Shown here one piece after another: positions 24,589-36,135 of a stretch of DNA of 64,000 nucleotides (positions are counted from its first letter, which is position 1; each line of letters opens with the position of its first letter). The stretch is from Holacanthus passer (taxonomy: Eukaryota > Chordata > Actinopteri > Pomacanthidae). Where the stretch lies: the NCBI GenBank assembly GCA_025331565.1, contig JAFREQ010000049.1, forward strand, positions 4,250,501 through 4,314,500, in the 5' to 3' direction. The notes beneath the pieces were generated by a model. That model saw nothing but the letters and a program-made list of their open reading frames with translations, was not told the DNA's origin and made no database searches. Made by a program: the position numbers and the translations under genes.

Positions 24589-27500
24589 CTCTAATTTGTT
24601 GATGGCAGACATGTTGATGTGTGACTCGCTGTCTATTTCGCTCTCAGCTACATCAAGAGGGCTAAGGCTGAGACCCAGAGGGCTAGCTGAGGGTTTTAGT
24701 GTTTTAGGTCTCTCGGGGGGATCAGTCAATCCCTCAACGCTAACCGACTGACCCAGAAGGATAGGAGAGACAGAACTGCCCCTTGCTGAATGAGGGTAGC
24801 GAAAAACTTTGCGGTGTGCCGCTGGCCTAGGGCTGTTTGGTTTAGGGCTCATTGGCCGTAGGGGGCTCTCAGTCAAGCCGTCACTGGCCAATGGGTGGGA
24901 CCTGGTCCAGGATGTTGAAAGCTGATGAGTTAGGGTGGTGAGTGAACAGGGGCTCAAAGGTGAGACTGGGCTGGTGTAATGGGGCAGAGGGAGTGCAGAG
25001 TCATCTAAAAATGGAGGTAGGCCAGACACACACAGTGCGGTAGGGAGACCATTTGGTGAACACTTTCTTCTCTGGCCCTCAGATTTGCATCCATAGGGAT
25101 TTTCCTTTCCACTCCCTTGTGGAACTCCCCGCTTGGAGATGGGATCAGTGTGGCGAAGGGCTCTAAGGGAGGATGGTGACCCTGGACTGCTGAGCCTGTC
25201 CAAGAGTGAAGAGGACTTTAAATCTCCACAGTCCTGCCCAGAAGCCATGTTGTTACATTCCCCATCTGGCATTGAAAGAGTTCTTTTCAGGAACTCTGGC
25301 TCCTTGACCTTTTTCAGCTTTCTCCAGGATTGTTTGGCTTTACCTGAATTTACATTAGTGCCCATAGTGACCTGCTCTTCATTCTCCTTTTCCATCGAAC
25401 GAGACTCAAACAGGCTGGAAAAGGACTTGTGTGCTTGCGCGAAGCGCATGCGGATGTTAAAACTGTCATTGCCCTGGATCCTCTTGCAGGTCTGCCCATC
25501 AGGTGACTGGACTTGCCCGAGAAGGGGGTCGTCTGGCCATGGCCCTCTGCTGACAAGCTGATGGGCATAGCGAGTGTGGGGAGCAGAGGAGGAAAAGACA
25601 CAGTCCTCTTCTTCTATCTCGTAATGCAATAATGAAAATGTGTGGTGAACTGTTTGGTTGAGGATGTCACCACCACTGACAAAAACCTCATCATCTGAGT
25701 GGTCCTTCTGTAGCTCTTGTTCAGGCAGAAGGTCTTCACCTCCTCTATCTGATGACTCCTGGGGTACCTCCTCCCTTTTGGTATCCTTTGAGCCCTTAGA
25801 CCTCCTAAAAGAAGGCATTTTAGCAAAGACGGAAAACTTTGAGCCTTTATTTCCTGTCTGGTTTCCTTGTGTTTTGCTTCTCTTAGTCATTTTGTCAGGG
25901 TTTGCATGTCTGACTGAAATAGCTAAATGAGGATGCTCCAACTCATCACAGTTGCTGTTAGCTGAAGTGTAAGACACAGCATCATAGGCAACCGTCATAG
26001 GTCTACAGCGCTTTTCACTACCACTACGTAGGACAGGTGTTGCTGGTTTCACCGCAGGTCCCAACCTAGGCTGGTGCTGTGGACTTCTGGGACTGGAGAT
26101 GTCCCCTAGGTTAATATCATCTTTAACTTCCTCAGCAGGTCTCATAATCTCAAAGTCTTTACTTGTCTCTCTTTGTAAATCACTGTCTGTTGTGCCACAA
26201 TTTTCCAGTGAATGCTCAGTCTCCACAATTGGCTCTAAACTACTGACAGCAAGCAGGTAGAGGCTGACATCAGGGTATGTAACTACCCTCGCCTCCTGTT
26301 GAGATGCTGGCAGGCTGACCTGTATGTGGTCTCTGCACTCCTCAGCCAGTGCATATTTCTCAAATGGTTTGAATAAGCTGCCTCTTCTTTTATTAGGTAA
26401 ATTGTGATCGCCTGGTTGGCTGCAATAGTGCTTCTCTTCTTCAAATTCACTGTCCACTAACAGGCCTCTGCTCTCTGAACTTGACACTAAGGGCTTAGAG
26501 CCTTCAATTCCTTCCAAGTTGGAATTTTTGTACTCTAAACTTTCTACAACATTGTTATCCTCAATACTCTTCTCTGTCCTTTGTTTTTCTAGCTCATTTG
26601 TATGTGTCAGGCTTGGATGGTTGTGGTTATCAAAGTCTTTCCCTAAAACAGATTCAGAGTCCTCGTTGCTCCAGTTGGGTCCATGGTCCAGTGAAGACAG
26701 CAATACCATAGAATCTTCCTGAGGCTTGGCTACATCTTCCAAGGGGTCAGAGGTCGCATTTATTGATGGCTCAACCAGGGGGCAAATTATGCTCTCATTA
26801 CTTGCGTAGTCATTCTGGGCTCCCCCTAGGAAACAGCCTACATTCTCCCCTCTCCCAACCCCTTTTATACTGGCCTTGGTGTTATTGTTGGAGTCTGAGA
26901 GCAGAGAAAGAGAGGCTTGCAGGCTACATGGAGATTCAGGGATCTTCCACTCCAGCTGAACTTGCTTCCAATGACTAGAAATTGTGCTGACAGTAGTTTG
27001 TATGTTTGTCAAGGTAATGTCCTGTTGAGATATGTCTGGGTGCTCTTCGCCACCGTCCTGAATGCACTCAGTAGCAGCAGGACATGTTGATGCTTTTCCT
27101 ATCTCACTAGGCACTTGCTGAGAAAAGTAGGCATCTGAGTTGCTGGCAATTGCTTTCGGAAATATTCTCAGCTCACTGTGCTCAGAAAGCTCTGTTGTTC
27201 TGATTTGTGGCTGTGGAAGACTGATGTTGCTCACTGCTTCCACAATATGTTCATGGTCAAGATAAACATGGTTGCCCTTCACCTCCTGCTCCTTTTTTTG
27301 CTGGTGAAGAGAGCAGGGTGATCCTACCCTTCTCCTCTCTTCTTCAACCTTCTCTGACAACAAAGGGGAGGTAACCTCTTTGCCAGAAAAAAACAGCAGA
27401 TTACTTGAGAATGGGTGATGAGGCAGACATTCCTCAGACCCCTTACCAGTGTCAGATTGGATTTGAGTTGAGTCAGTCCCTGGTTCTATGCAGCCGATGA

Positions 27501-29241
27501 GCGAGAGCTTTTTGACAGAATGGGGCTGTCTATGAGCAGGTATTCCTATTGTAGAACCTCCCTGATCCAACTGTTTAGGGATTAAATTCTGACTTCGAGC
27601 TGGAACTTGCCATTGTTGCGTCTTTGAGCTGTATGGTTGTTTTTGATCTGGTCGCTTCTCATTGATCTCTTCCCTGTCGAAGTCAGCCAACGGCACAGGT
27701 GAGGCCAGAACAGAAACCTTTGGAGCCACAGTCAGCTCAGTAGCACAGGTATCCAGTGGAAAACAGGCTGTGGTCTCAGTGGAAAATGTGATGGAGGAAC
27801 AGATTTCATTTACTGTCCCAGGTGGTTTGGTCCCCTCTGTTGTAGCGCCAACACAGCCAATCTGCTCTGTCCCGAAGCAGCCACCAGACACCCATGCCTT
27901 ATCCTGGGGTTTTGTTACACTAGTACAAACCTGAGGGTGGATCTCTGACAGTCCTCCGTTGGGGTTCTCCTCAAACGACGTTCGAGAGCAGCAAATATCC
28001 AGCTTGTGGGCCAACACATTGATTTTTGTATTGAGTATGTCTTTGTGCTCTGACTTTGTGTTATGGGACACACCATCAGTCTTTGTACCAAGCACTTCTG
28101 TGATGTTTGGACTTGCTACAACAGTTTCTGTAATTAACTCAGATTTACAGTGTGATGGTGTATTGTCAAATGTTTGTGCATCTACTATGCATGTGTTGTC
28201 TGTGCAAAGACTCTCTATTTTGCGATGTGTTCCATTACAATATGTCCCCACAGTCCCACACAAGTCCTCACTGTGCACTTTTATAGCCTGTATCTCTCTG
28301 TCTTTATTGATTATACCCTGTTGTTCTAAATTTTCTCTCTCTGTGTGATGTCTATCTTTACAGTCACTGTTGCATCCGTTTGATTCTGTATTTTTCTCTG
28401 CACAGTAAATGCCAAGCAGTTCAGTATTCGCTACTTCTACATCTACATCGACATTACAGGTTTCTAATCTTTCTCCACTTGTGTTCTCTATGCTTTTACT
28501 ATCTGTATTTCCTGTCTGTAGCCTTGTCTCATGTACATGTGTGCATTGCATTTGTTGTGTCTCCACAATCTTGTACTCTGTGGTATCTCGATGGATCGTG
28601 CATGTTTCTGAGTCTGTAGATTCATTCAGCCTGTTGGTATTGCTTTTGTCAGGCTGCACATGGAACTTCACTTCCTGAGTGCCTAGTGGACTAGTTACCT
28701 TTGTGTCAAAGGTGTCTGTGTTGTGTTGGCTGTGTACAAATAAACTGTATAGCTCTGTGCTTTCCTTGACTTGAGTTTCTGTGCAAACAGCCTGTAAACT
28801 GGGCTGTTCTTGGTGCAAGTCCAGGTCTCTGGTGCTCAGCTTCAAGGGAATATTAGGATCCACATGGTTATCCGGGGTTTTCCTCCTACAACATGTGGAT
28901 TGTCCAGCATAAGTCCCTGTGGCAGTTCTGCAGCCATCCTTGGCTGTCACTGACTCACTCTGCCGTGCTTGAATCTGCCCAGAACTGAAGCTGCTGCCTG
29001 TGGTTCGCTGACCAACATAGGTGTTCTCCAGTCCCAGCAGGGCATCCAAAGAGTCCACCCCATCCGGACTCAAATCTGACAGGGTATCACTGTGCCAAGA
29101 GCGGGAGTCAAAATATTCATCAGATGTGTCACCCCCTCCAATGCCTCTCTCGCACCATTCCGGGGAGGCAGCACCCAAATCCCCCTCTTCTAAATCTAAT
29201 CCTTCAGAGAGGTGGGGGGAGTCTTCAAGGGCTTCCTGGGG
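24589..29241 (-). CDS. arhgef4: arhgef4 giant N-terminal exon (1551 codons)
   Basis: A single open frame of 4653 bp, bounded by a strong acceptor (pyrimidine-rich tract then CTCCACAG at 29242-29249) and a donor (TTAGAG|GTAAGA, intron from 24588). Both ends are phase 0, so the exon is symmetric and could be skipped without a frameshift. The product is a long, mostly disordered Ser/Thr/Glu-rich N-terminal extension with no catalytic domain. Its C-terminal third has more ordered-looking blocks (long-form numbering): a basic segment around 1211 (FSVFAKMPSFRRSKGSK), 1335-1357 (IRMRFAQAHKSFSSLFES), 1392-1403 (LKRTLSMPDGE, a phosphosite-like RTLS), Ser/Pro-rich segments, and the exon end NMSAINKLE. 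These blocks resemble the N-terminal extension of long ARHGEF4/SPATA13 isoforms. The open frame's apparent upstream ATG at 29337 is intronic. Long uninterrupted coding shows the exon is under constraint. Confidence 0.85.
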
Positions 29242-30434
29242 CTGTGGAGACAGTAAAGGAAGGTGAGATAGAAATTTGTGCAGTAATGACAGGGGGTTTA
29301 GCACAATGCTAGTAAGAATCTTAAGAATGATCCTCATACAGGCATTGATATGCTACATGAGGAGCAGTTCTTTAGAGGGTGACACACAAAGCATTGATTT
29401 TAACTTCCACAGTCAGTTAACCAAAGCAACAAGTCCTAAAAATATACAATATTCAAAAGTACATAACATTCAGCTAAAATCAGTTACTGTAATGTGTAGT
29501 AACTTTGCTGTTGTTGTTTTATGAGGTGAAATAATGTCAGTCATTTGTGAAGCATCATCAAATTGCTTGAAAGTCAATCTTAAATATGAATTCTATAGTG
29601 CATGTTATTTTTCAATTTTCAAAGTGAATAAAATAGTTTTTGGACATATACAGTACATGGAAACAGCTGCTTGGCCTCTGGGTGTCATCACCTATGGTAT
29701 TGGTTGACTGACAAGTGAGAGCTGGCATTTCTTGGAGACGCGCTGTCAAGTTCTGTGCTGCTCTGCTAACTGGAGAACGACATATTGTACAGCATATTAG
29801 TGTTTATACAAGGTTTCCATATCTACCATTAGCAATTTATGCTAAGTTTGTACTTCATTCAGAAAGTGGAAGATAGTTAACCAAGCCTGCTAATGTTAGC
29901 ACTTAATTCTCCGTGCATGTTATTTCAAGAGTTCTAAGTTCACAGAAGCTGAGTCACATTGGCCTCCAGCTAATTCACTGCTTGTTAAGTTCTTGAATTG
30001 AAGCCATACATAACAATGTTCAGTTCCCATCCACACAGATATCGTACCAATCAAATGAGAGTAACGACAGACTCAATGGGAACCAAAAACTCACTGCAGA
30101 AAAATGAACTTTTTTTTCTCTTAGGTAATAACAATTTTGACCAAATAAGTACACAAGTCAAAACAAACAAGAAGATGTACACTGATTATCTGGCCTTGTT
30201 AACAAGGGAAAACATGTAAAGCAACAACAAAATGCTTCTTAGTAAAAAAACAGTCACAAATGTTCTCCATATTGTTACATAGATATAAATAAATAAAAAA
30301 AGTATGATCTCAAGTAAGAAGTAACTCTTCCTCTTAAAAGCAATGTGCACACACACACACACACACACACACACAGCAGTGCCTCTGGTACATGGACAAT
30401 TCTTGAAATCCTACAAAGTCAGACTTTTACTTAC
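29242..30434 (-). other. arhgef4 first intron
   Basis: Donor GTAAGT at 30434 and acceptor CTCCACAG at 29242. Contains an (AC)n microsatellite (30344-30376) and no other feature. Confidence 0.55.
30344..30376. repeat. (AC)n microsatellite
   Basis: About 16 uninterrupted AC units. Confidence 0.9.
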
Positions 30435-30659
30435 TCTCCAGCGCTTCAGTGCCTCAGTTGTATCCAGCACTAGAGCACAAAGGCGAGCAGCAAACCAGCT
30501 AAGCACTGATGCCATGGCGTCCCTCACACATATGCCCACAGACGTAACCACACAGTTCATACACAAACTCGCAGGGTCTCCTCTTTCCCACTGCACTCCT
30601 CTTCCTCCTCTTCCTTTGTCTCTGTGTTTATCTTCCATGATCATCAACCATGTTTGCAT
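30435..30659 (-). CDS. arhgef4: arhgef4 first coding exon of the long isoform
   Basis: This exon opens at an ATG directly preceded by an in-frame stop (TAA, two codons upstream) and runs 75 codons to a consensus donor, AGA|GTAAGT, in phase 0. That is the phase in which the giant exon starts. The segment is basic and Gly/Arg-rich (residues 9-27, e.g. DKGRGGRG), then Cys-rich, then a hydrophobic/amphipathic stretch (about 49-65, ASVLSWFAARLCALVL), ending EALKRWR. Three start codons compete: M1 at 30657-30659, M8 at 30636-30638 (strong context, A at -3 and G at +4) and M49 at 30513-30515 (GCCATGG). I kept the outermost and consider M8 quite possible. No domain is recognised here. The link to exon 2 rests on strand, distance (about 1.2 kb), donor quality and phase, not on a known protein match. 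Confidence 0.55.
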
Positions 30660-32639
30660 TATTTACATAAAACAACACAAAACTTTCCTTTTCACTGCAT
30701 GTTAAAGATGTGGTCCTTCTACAGAAGCCACGACTTAATCCAACCGCAAAACAGCAGGTACACAGTGATCTCTGTGTCTCAATAACAAGGAAAGACATTA
30801 AGAAGCCCTGCTATAAATACAAAGCTGCAACTTCAGGCAGTGCAGCGTGCATGACAACACAACTCAAGGACAAGTAACCTTAATGCAAGCTCACTCAAAT
30901 CACATTAGGAGCAAATAGCTCCATGGGTTGACAGAACAGAAGCATGGTCTGCACAAGACCGTGAAACTGTGTTGTCTGCCCTACAAGTTATTACTGCAAT
31001 TCAATGCCCATGTGGACTAGTTACTACTAACAGACTAAAGAGTTACTTAACTTTTTAGATGTCATGATATATAAAGATAAGAATATAATGAGTCATGTTT
31101 CTTATGGAACCACATAGACTGTTTCACACTGGCAATTCCTAAAAAGGACAACAAAAGATGGACTGAAAATATACAGATTACCACTGAAAATGATTTATCA
31201 TTGCTGACTGGCTGTACTCCATTCAGATTGGTTTAATTCAATCTCTGACCTTCACTGTGTTCACTGTACACAAGCTTTATTGGTTTTTTCAATCAATATT
31301 CTAGGCTCAGTGGGAGAAAACCTAAACCTTTCTGCTCTGCATTGCTTCTCAGACATGTTGGTCTATCCAACTGAAATCATCAGTGTTTGTAACACAAAAA
31401 TTTCCAAAAGCTTTGCTCTGTCAACAATGTTTGTGCCATTGTTCCAACAACTTGTTTGACATGATTATGATTAATGATAATGATTAATGATGACCCATTC
31501 TGATGAGAGAAGCAGCCCAGTGATTCACTGTGATCATTTTCAGAATAAATGAGTTATTTTTGACTGTTATAACACAATAATGATGAATCATGTGCCCAGT
31601 TCATGAAACCTTTACGTTTGCTGTTGTAAACAGAAATAGATACCTGCTACAACATGGTGACTACTACAGTATGATTTAATTGGAGTGTATTTATAAGTCC
31701 AGATTCACTTGCACATGTGGCAGACATATGCAATGTTTCCCAGTGGCCGGCTGAACTACACTCCTTGAACCCATCTGCCCACCCTACTCGGACCCCTCTC
31801 AGCCCGAGGGGTAGGACCAAACAAGAAAAATCTCCCATCATTTGTTAATCTAGACCTGCTCCATTCACGGAGTGGCTAGTGTTATTTTCTGCTAATGAAT
31901 TAGAGTTGAGTGTTTTAAAGAAGCTTAAAGGCTTAGCAGAGCTCCCTTTCTTGCAGATAGTGGAGAGGCTGACTGAGGCGCAACACTCCAGCTCTTCACC
32001 ACAGTTATCCAAGCATGCATATGGTCAATGTTATTATCCCCTGTAGCAGGCAGAGCCCACACTTCTGTTTGAGCAGCCAGTCGACTCAAACCAACAGAGG
32101 GACAGGACCAACAACTCAATGACTTCTCGCTTTACCTCTGGTCTTTACGAGCAAGTTTCAGAAAAAACACTGGGTCCTATTTTGCAGTAACAGTTTTCTT
32201 ATTAGCAAAGGCAAAACATTCAGCTAACTGCTCATTTCTAGTTGGCCCTGACAGTCACTATTGTCAGATAAGACATGCTGATAAAATGACAAATGTCACT
32301 GGTGGCAGATCACATCAGCTGTCACAAATTAATATAAATTCCGAATGTAACTTCATGTCATGTCAAAATAAAACTTGTCTGTTGTTGGGTTTGTGGCTGC
32401 TGACACGCACAATTTTCCCTTGAACTTCAGCCCAACCCAATTTATATTGTCTACTTCTCTGATGTCATTGACCACTGTTTGAGGAAATTTTGATGAGCAT
32501 GGTCTCACTAAACCCTGCTCAAACCATGCAGCTCAGCAATTAGGACTTACAGATGCTTACTTCATTAACATTGACTATTGTAAGAGAAAGAAGGAACCAA
32601 AGTCCTGGTGATGCTGCAAACAACAGGCAATCAATGTTT
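30660..32639. other. arhgef4 5' leader and upstream DNA; no other gene seen
   Basis: The first few hundred bases should hold the minus-strand 5' leader and possibly the promoter of the long isoform, or an acceptor for a non-coding leader exon. I cannot place either with confidence. The rest is low-signal DNA. Confidence 0.4.
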
Positions 32640-32736
32640 TATACAAGCCCAATTCTAAAAAAGTTGAGACGCTGTGTAAAATGTTAATAAAAACAGAATT
32701 TGATGGTTTACAAATCATTTAAACTATTTTTAGTCA
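32640..32736 (+). mobile_element. MITE-like family A, 5' end fragment
   Basis: Begins ATACAAGCCCAATTCTAAAA AAGTTGAGACGCTGTGTAAA, the 5' terminal repeat that is the inverse of the ends at 22893 and 42272, followed by AATAAAAACAGAATTTGATG. It is interrupted at or near the LINE insertion that begins at 32745. Confidence 0.65.
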
Positions 32737-34242
32737 TATTATGCTGGAGGAAGATGACGGCATCATCCACTGGCATCGGGGTGGATGATGCCGTCATCTT
32801 CCTCCAGCACAGAGCCCTCTCTCACCTGGAGAAGCCTGGGAGCACTGTGAGAATCATGTTCTTTGATTTCTCCAGTGCATTCAACACCATCCAGCCAGCA
32901 CTTCTGAGGGACAAGCTGGAGAACACAGGGGTGGACCTGCACCTCACATCCTGGGTCCAGGACTACCTTACCAACCGCCCACAATATGTGAGGACACAGG
33001 ACTGTGTGTCTGACACAGTTGTCTGCAGTACGGGGGCCCCACAAGGAACGGTCCTGGCTCCGTTCCTTTTCACCCTCTACACTGCAGACTTTTCATTCAA
33101 CTCACCAACCTGTCACCTGCAGAAGTTCTCCGACGACTCTGCCATCGTCGGCCTCATCACAGATGGGGACGACAGGGAATACAGAGAACTGACGCAGGAC
33201 TTTATGGACTGGTGCCAGCGGAACCGCCTCCAGATCAACGTGGGGAAAACCAAGGAGCTGGTGGTGGATTTCCGCAGGCGCACTCACTCCCCTCCAACAC
33301 CAGTGAACATCCAGGGAATGGACATCGAGATGGTGACATCTTATAAGTACCTGGGTGTTCACCTCAACAACAGAATGGACTGGACTCATAACACTGCTGC
33401 ACTTTACAAGAAAGGACAGAGCAGACTCTACCTGCTCAGGAGACTGAGGTCTTTTGGAGTGCAAGGGGCGCTCCTGAAGACCTTCTATGACACTGTTGTG
33501 GCATCAGCCATTTTATGGAGTTACTTGCTGGGGCAGCAGCATTTCGGCTGCAGACAGGAATAGACTGGACAAGTTGATCAAGAAGGCCAGCTCTGTACTG
33601 GGTTGCCCTCTGGACCCAGTGGGGGTGGTGGGAGAGAGGAGGATGATGGCTAAGCTGTCATCCATGTTGGAGAATGACTCCCACCCCCTTCAGAACACTT
33701 TAACAGCACTAGAGAGCTCCTTCAGCGATAGACTGCTTCACCCAAAGTGTGTGAAGGAGCGATATCGCAGGTCTTTTCTTCCTGCAGCTGTCAGACTGTA
33801 CAACCAGCACTGCTCCCTATAGGCAATACACCACCATGTCTGTATCTGTGCAATATCTGTATATTTATTCCAGATTTCATTTACTGGGCAACACTCCATT
33901 CAAAAATTCAAGTGCAATATTCATATTGATATTTAATTATTGGGCATCTGTGCATTACTCTTTTTGTGCAATACTCCACTCCATCAAAGTCAAGCCAAGC
34001 ATTTCATATTTGATATTTAACATTTCATATTTATCCTTCTGTACTGGTCATATATATCATATCATATTCATCTTCTCATGTACATCTGTAAATAATCCCG
34101 TTTAAATTTGTAAATTTGTAAATACTTTTTTTAGCCTGTTTATTTTCATTCTTGTTCTATCACCTTGCTGCTGTGCACTGCAAATTTCCCCACTGTGGGA
34201 CGAATAAAGGTTTATCTTATCTTATCTTATCTCTTATTATGC
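32737..34242 (+). mobile_element. 5'-truncated L2-like LINE with target-site duplication and 5' foldback
   Basis: Insertion of about 1.49 kb flanked by the 8-bp duplication TATTATGC (32737-32744 and 34235-34242). It starts with a 29-bp perfect inverted repeat (32742-32770 against 32781-32809, 10-bp loop). It then encodes a reverse-transcriptase C-terminal half: FFDFSSAFNT (motif A), STGAPQGTVLAPFLF (motif B), FSDDSAIVG (motif C) and KTKELVVDFRR. A one-base frameshift near 33513-33517 separates the first frame (to 33563) from the second, which ends at 33822 (stop). The 3' region ends in CCCACTGTGGGACGAATAAA and (TTATC)n. Endonuclease and N-terminal RT are absent, so it is dead on arrival. Confidence 0.9.
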
Positions 34243-35364
34243 ATTACAATTAAAAAAGAATCTAGTAAGTTTCAGGTTTTGAAAAGCTCCAGGTTGCAGG
34301 TTGCTAAGCACAGTGGAAAACGGCATTTCTCATGGAGTGAGTTTGTGGTTTACATTATCAAATTAATGCTGAAATGGTACTGAGCACAAACAGGATTAAT
34401 TTCATGAAGCATAAGGTCTCATAACAAAATCTGACAGTAAAACACAGAGAGAAGACAGAAGAACACAGAAGGCACTGACATTTTTGGAACTGTGACCCTG
34501 TAAATCAATACATTCATTTTGCAAATTTTCAAGCACTTAAAATCATGCATGCATGTGTTTTTCATGCATGCTTTCAAGCTGTACCTATGGGTGGAGATCA
34601 AAAATCAACCAGAATTCCAATGGGCCATATTGCAGCACTCCCCTTCAAAAAGTGGATGTTATAAGGGGACAAGACCAGAGGAAAGTGAAGTTGGTCTGAA
34701 GTGTCTGTAATGAAAAATAAGGAAGCTGACCAAAAGGAAGATTGTGTAGATCAAAATAAAGTTATAACGCTATTGACAAAAATTTGAAAAGCACATTTGC
34801 ATGCACTTTTGAAATGGTCTGTAACTTCAGCCCATTTATATGTGTGAAGTTACACAGGAGTTACATTTCATTAGTAGTTCCACTTTCCCTAATTCACTTA
34901 CCCTCAGCGCTTCAGGTATTACATAACAGCATACGTTATATGGAGGCTGAAAATTGAATGTAAACCTACATACACCTCTATATTTTTTAGCGTATTTAGT
35001 TTATATTTGCTTATATTTTGGCACATGTGCATAACCCACATGTGAAATGGATTCTTTTAAAAATATTTTACTGCAAAAGTGGTGAAATTGACAGATATTG
35101 TTCTACGTCCAGTATGTGGAATCTCAGAACTGAAGCCCTTCTGGGGGTCTGGGGATGAACATCAGACATCCTGATATCACTGAAAAGAGGGATTCCTCGG
35201 ATTTTGCTGATTATATGTGTATTTGACTGAGTTATGAGGATGAAAAGAAGCCGTTTACCACATTTCCGATAAGTTGCGTCAAGAGTGAGACAGTCTAACA
35301 TTGCTGACTAATATCAACAATCTGGCATCACGGTAAATATTTACACAGTGATCTCTACAATCAT
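34243..35364. other. No gene seen
   Basis: AT-rich intergenic DNA with a CATGCATG-type palindromic stretch near 34545-34570. Confidence 0.5.
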
Positions 35365-36135
35365 GATTACAAAAACACTGGGACACCATGTAAAACTTAA
35401 ATAAAACTTAAAATAAAGAGAAAATGCATTGCTTTGTAAACCCCTTTTTGTCGATATTCAATTGAATACAGTACAATGACAAGATATCAAATGTTCAAAC
35501 TAATAAACTTTATAGTTTTTTGTAATTACACATTTGGAACTTAATGCCTGCAACACGATCCAAAAAAGCTGGGACAGGGGCAGACATGCTTACCACTGTG
35601 TTACATCACCTTTTCTTTTAACAATGCACACATTTTTTTCCCCAAATTTTGCTTGGTATGCACCTTCAGTTGCTCAACAGTCTGGGGACTCTGTTGCTGT
35701 ATTTTGCTCTTCATAATGCACCACACATTTTAAACAGGAGACAGGTCTGGACTGCAGGCCTCCTCACTGTTTTTACACGTGCAGAATGTTGTTTGGCATT
35801 GTCTTGCTGCAATAAGAAGGATGTACGAGTTACCCATGCCATGGGCACTAACACCCCCCCATACATCACAGATGCTGGCTTTTCAACTTTGAGCTGGTAA
35901 TAATCTAGATGGTCCTTTTCCTCTTTAGCAGACACAATGTCCATGATTTCTAAAATACTTGAAACGTGGACTCAGACCACAGCACACTTTCCACTTTGCA
36001 TCAGTCCATCTCAGATGAGCTCAGCTGGGAGTTGTCTTTGTAAGGCTTTTGCATTGCATGGTACAGTTTTAACTTGATGCAGATGCATCAATTGAATATA
36101 GCAAATCATTGCACAGTGTCCCAGTTTTTTTTGAA
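35365..36135 (+). mobile_element. MITE-like family A, longest copy
   Basis: Inverted ends ACACTGGGACACCATGTAAA (about 35377) and GCACAGTGTCCCAGTTTTTT (about 36110). The interior contains AAAAAAGCTGGGACAGGGGC (35562-35581) and other landmarks of a non-autonomous DNA element widespread in fish. It encodes no transposase. Fragments of the same family occur at 1426, 22645, 32640 and 41880. Confidence 0.65.

Larger units (their letters stand above)
1..30659 (-). other. arhgef4: arhgef4 (Asef) gene, 5' part; continues beyond the left edge
   Basis: Gene-level entry joining the exons listed separately. Asef is a Rho-family guanine nucleotide exchange factor (Cdc42/Rac1) that is autoinhibited through an APC-binding region plus SH3 domain and activated by APC at cell edges. 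Four coding exons in the order 30435-30659, 24589-29241, 22130-22390 and 21624-21753 have compatible phases (0-0, 0-0, 0-0, 0-1) and together encode the first 1756 residues of a long isoform. The DDLWIEEQKK block and the FSQSTPIGLDCLGW block match the segment just before the APC-binding/SH3 region of vertebrate ARHGEF4. I searched by eye for the APC-binding/SH3 exons (EEDLYDDL-, WWWG-type) left of 21.6 kb and did not find them, so the catalytic half lies off the left edge. SPATA13 (Asef2) also has the FSQSTPIGLD block; the DDLW block favours ARHGEF4. Confidence 0.75.

Noticed and set aside
29242..29337. Start of the giant frame at the ATG at 29337 (MRIILKILTSIVL...)
   Set aside because: A strong acceptor at 29242-29249 and the intron-like composition upstream show that this stretch is intronic; the hydrophobic leader is an artefact of reading through the pyrimidine tract.
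30805..30825. TATA-like TATTTATAG upstream of the arhgef4 first exon (minus strand)
   Set aside because: It reads as a consensus TATAAATA only on the plus strand; on the gene's strand it does not match, so it is not called as the promoter.
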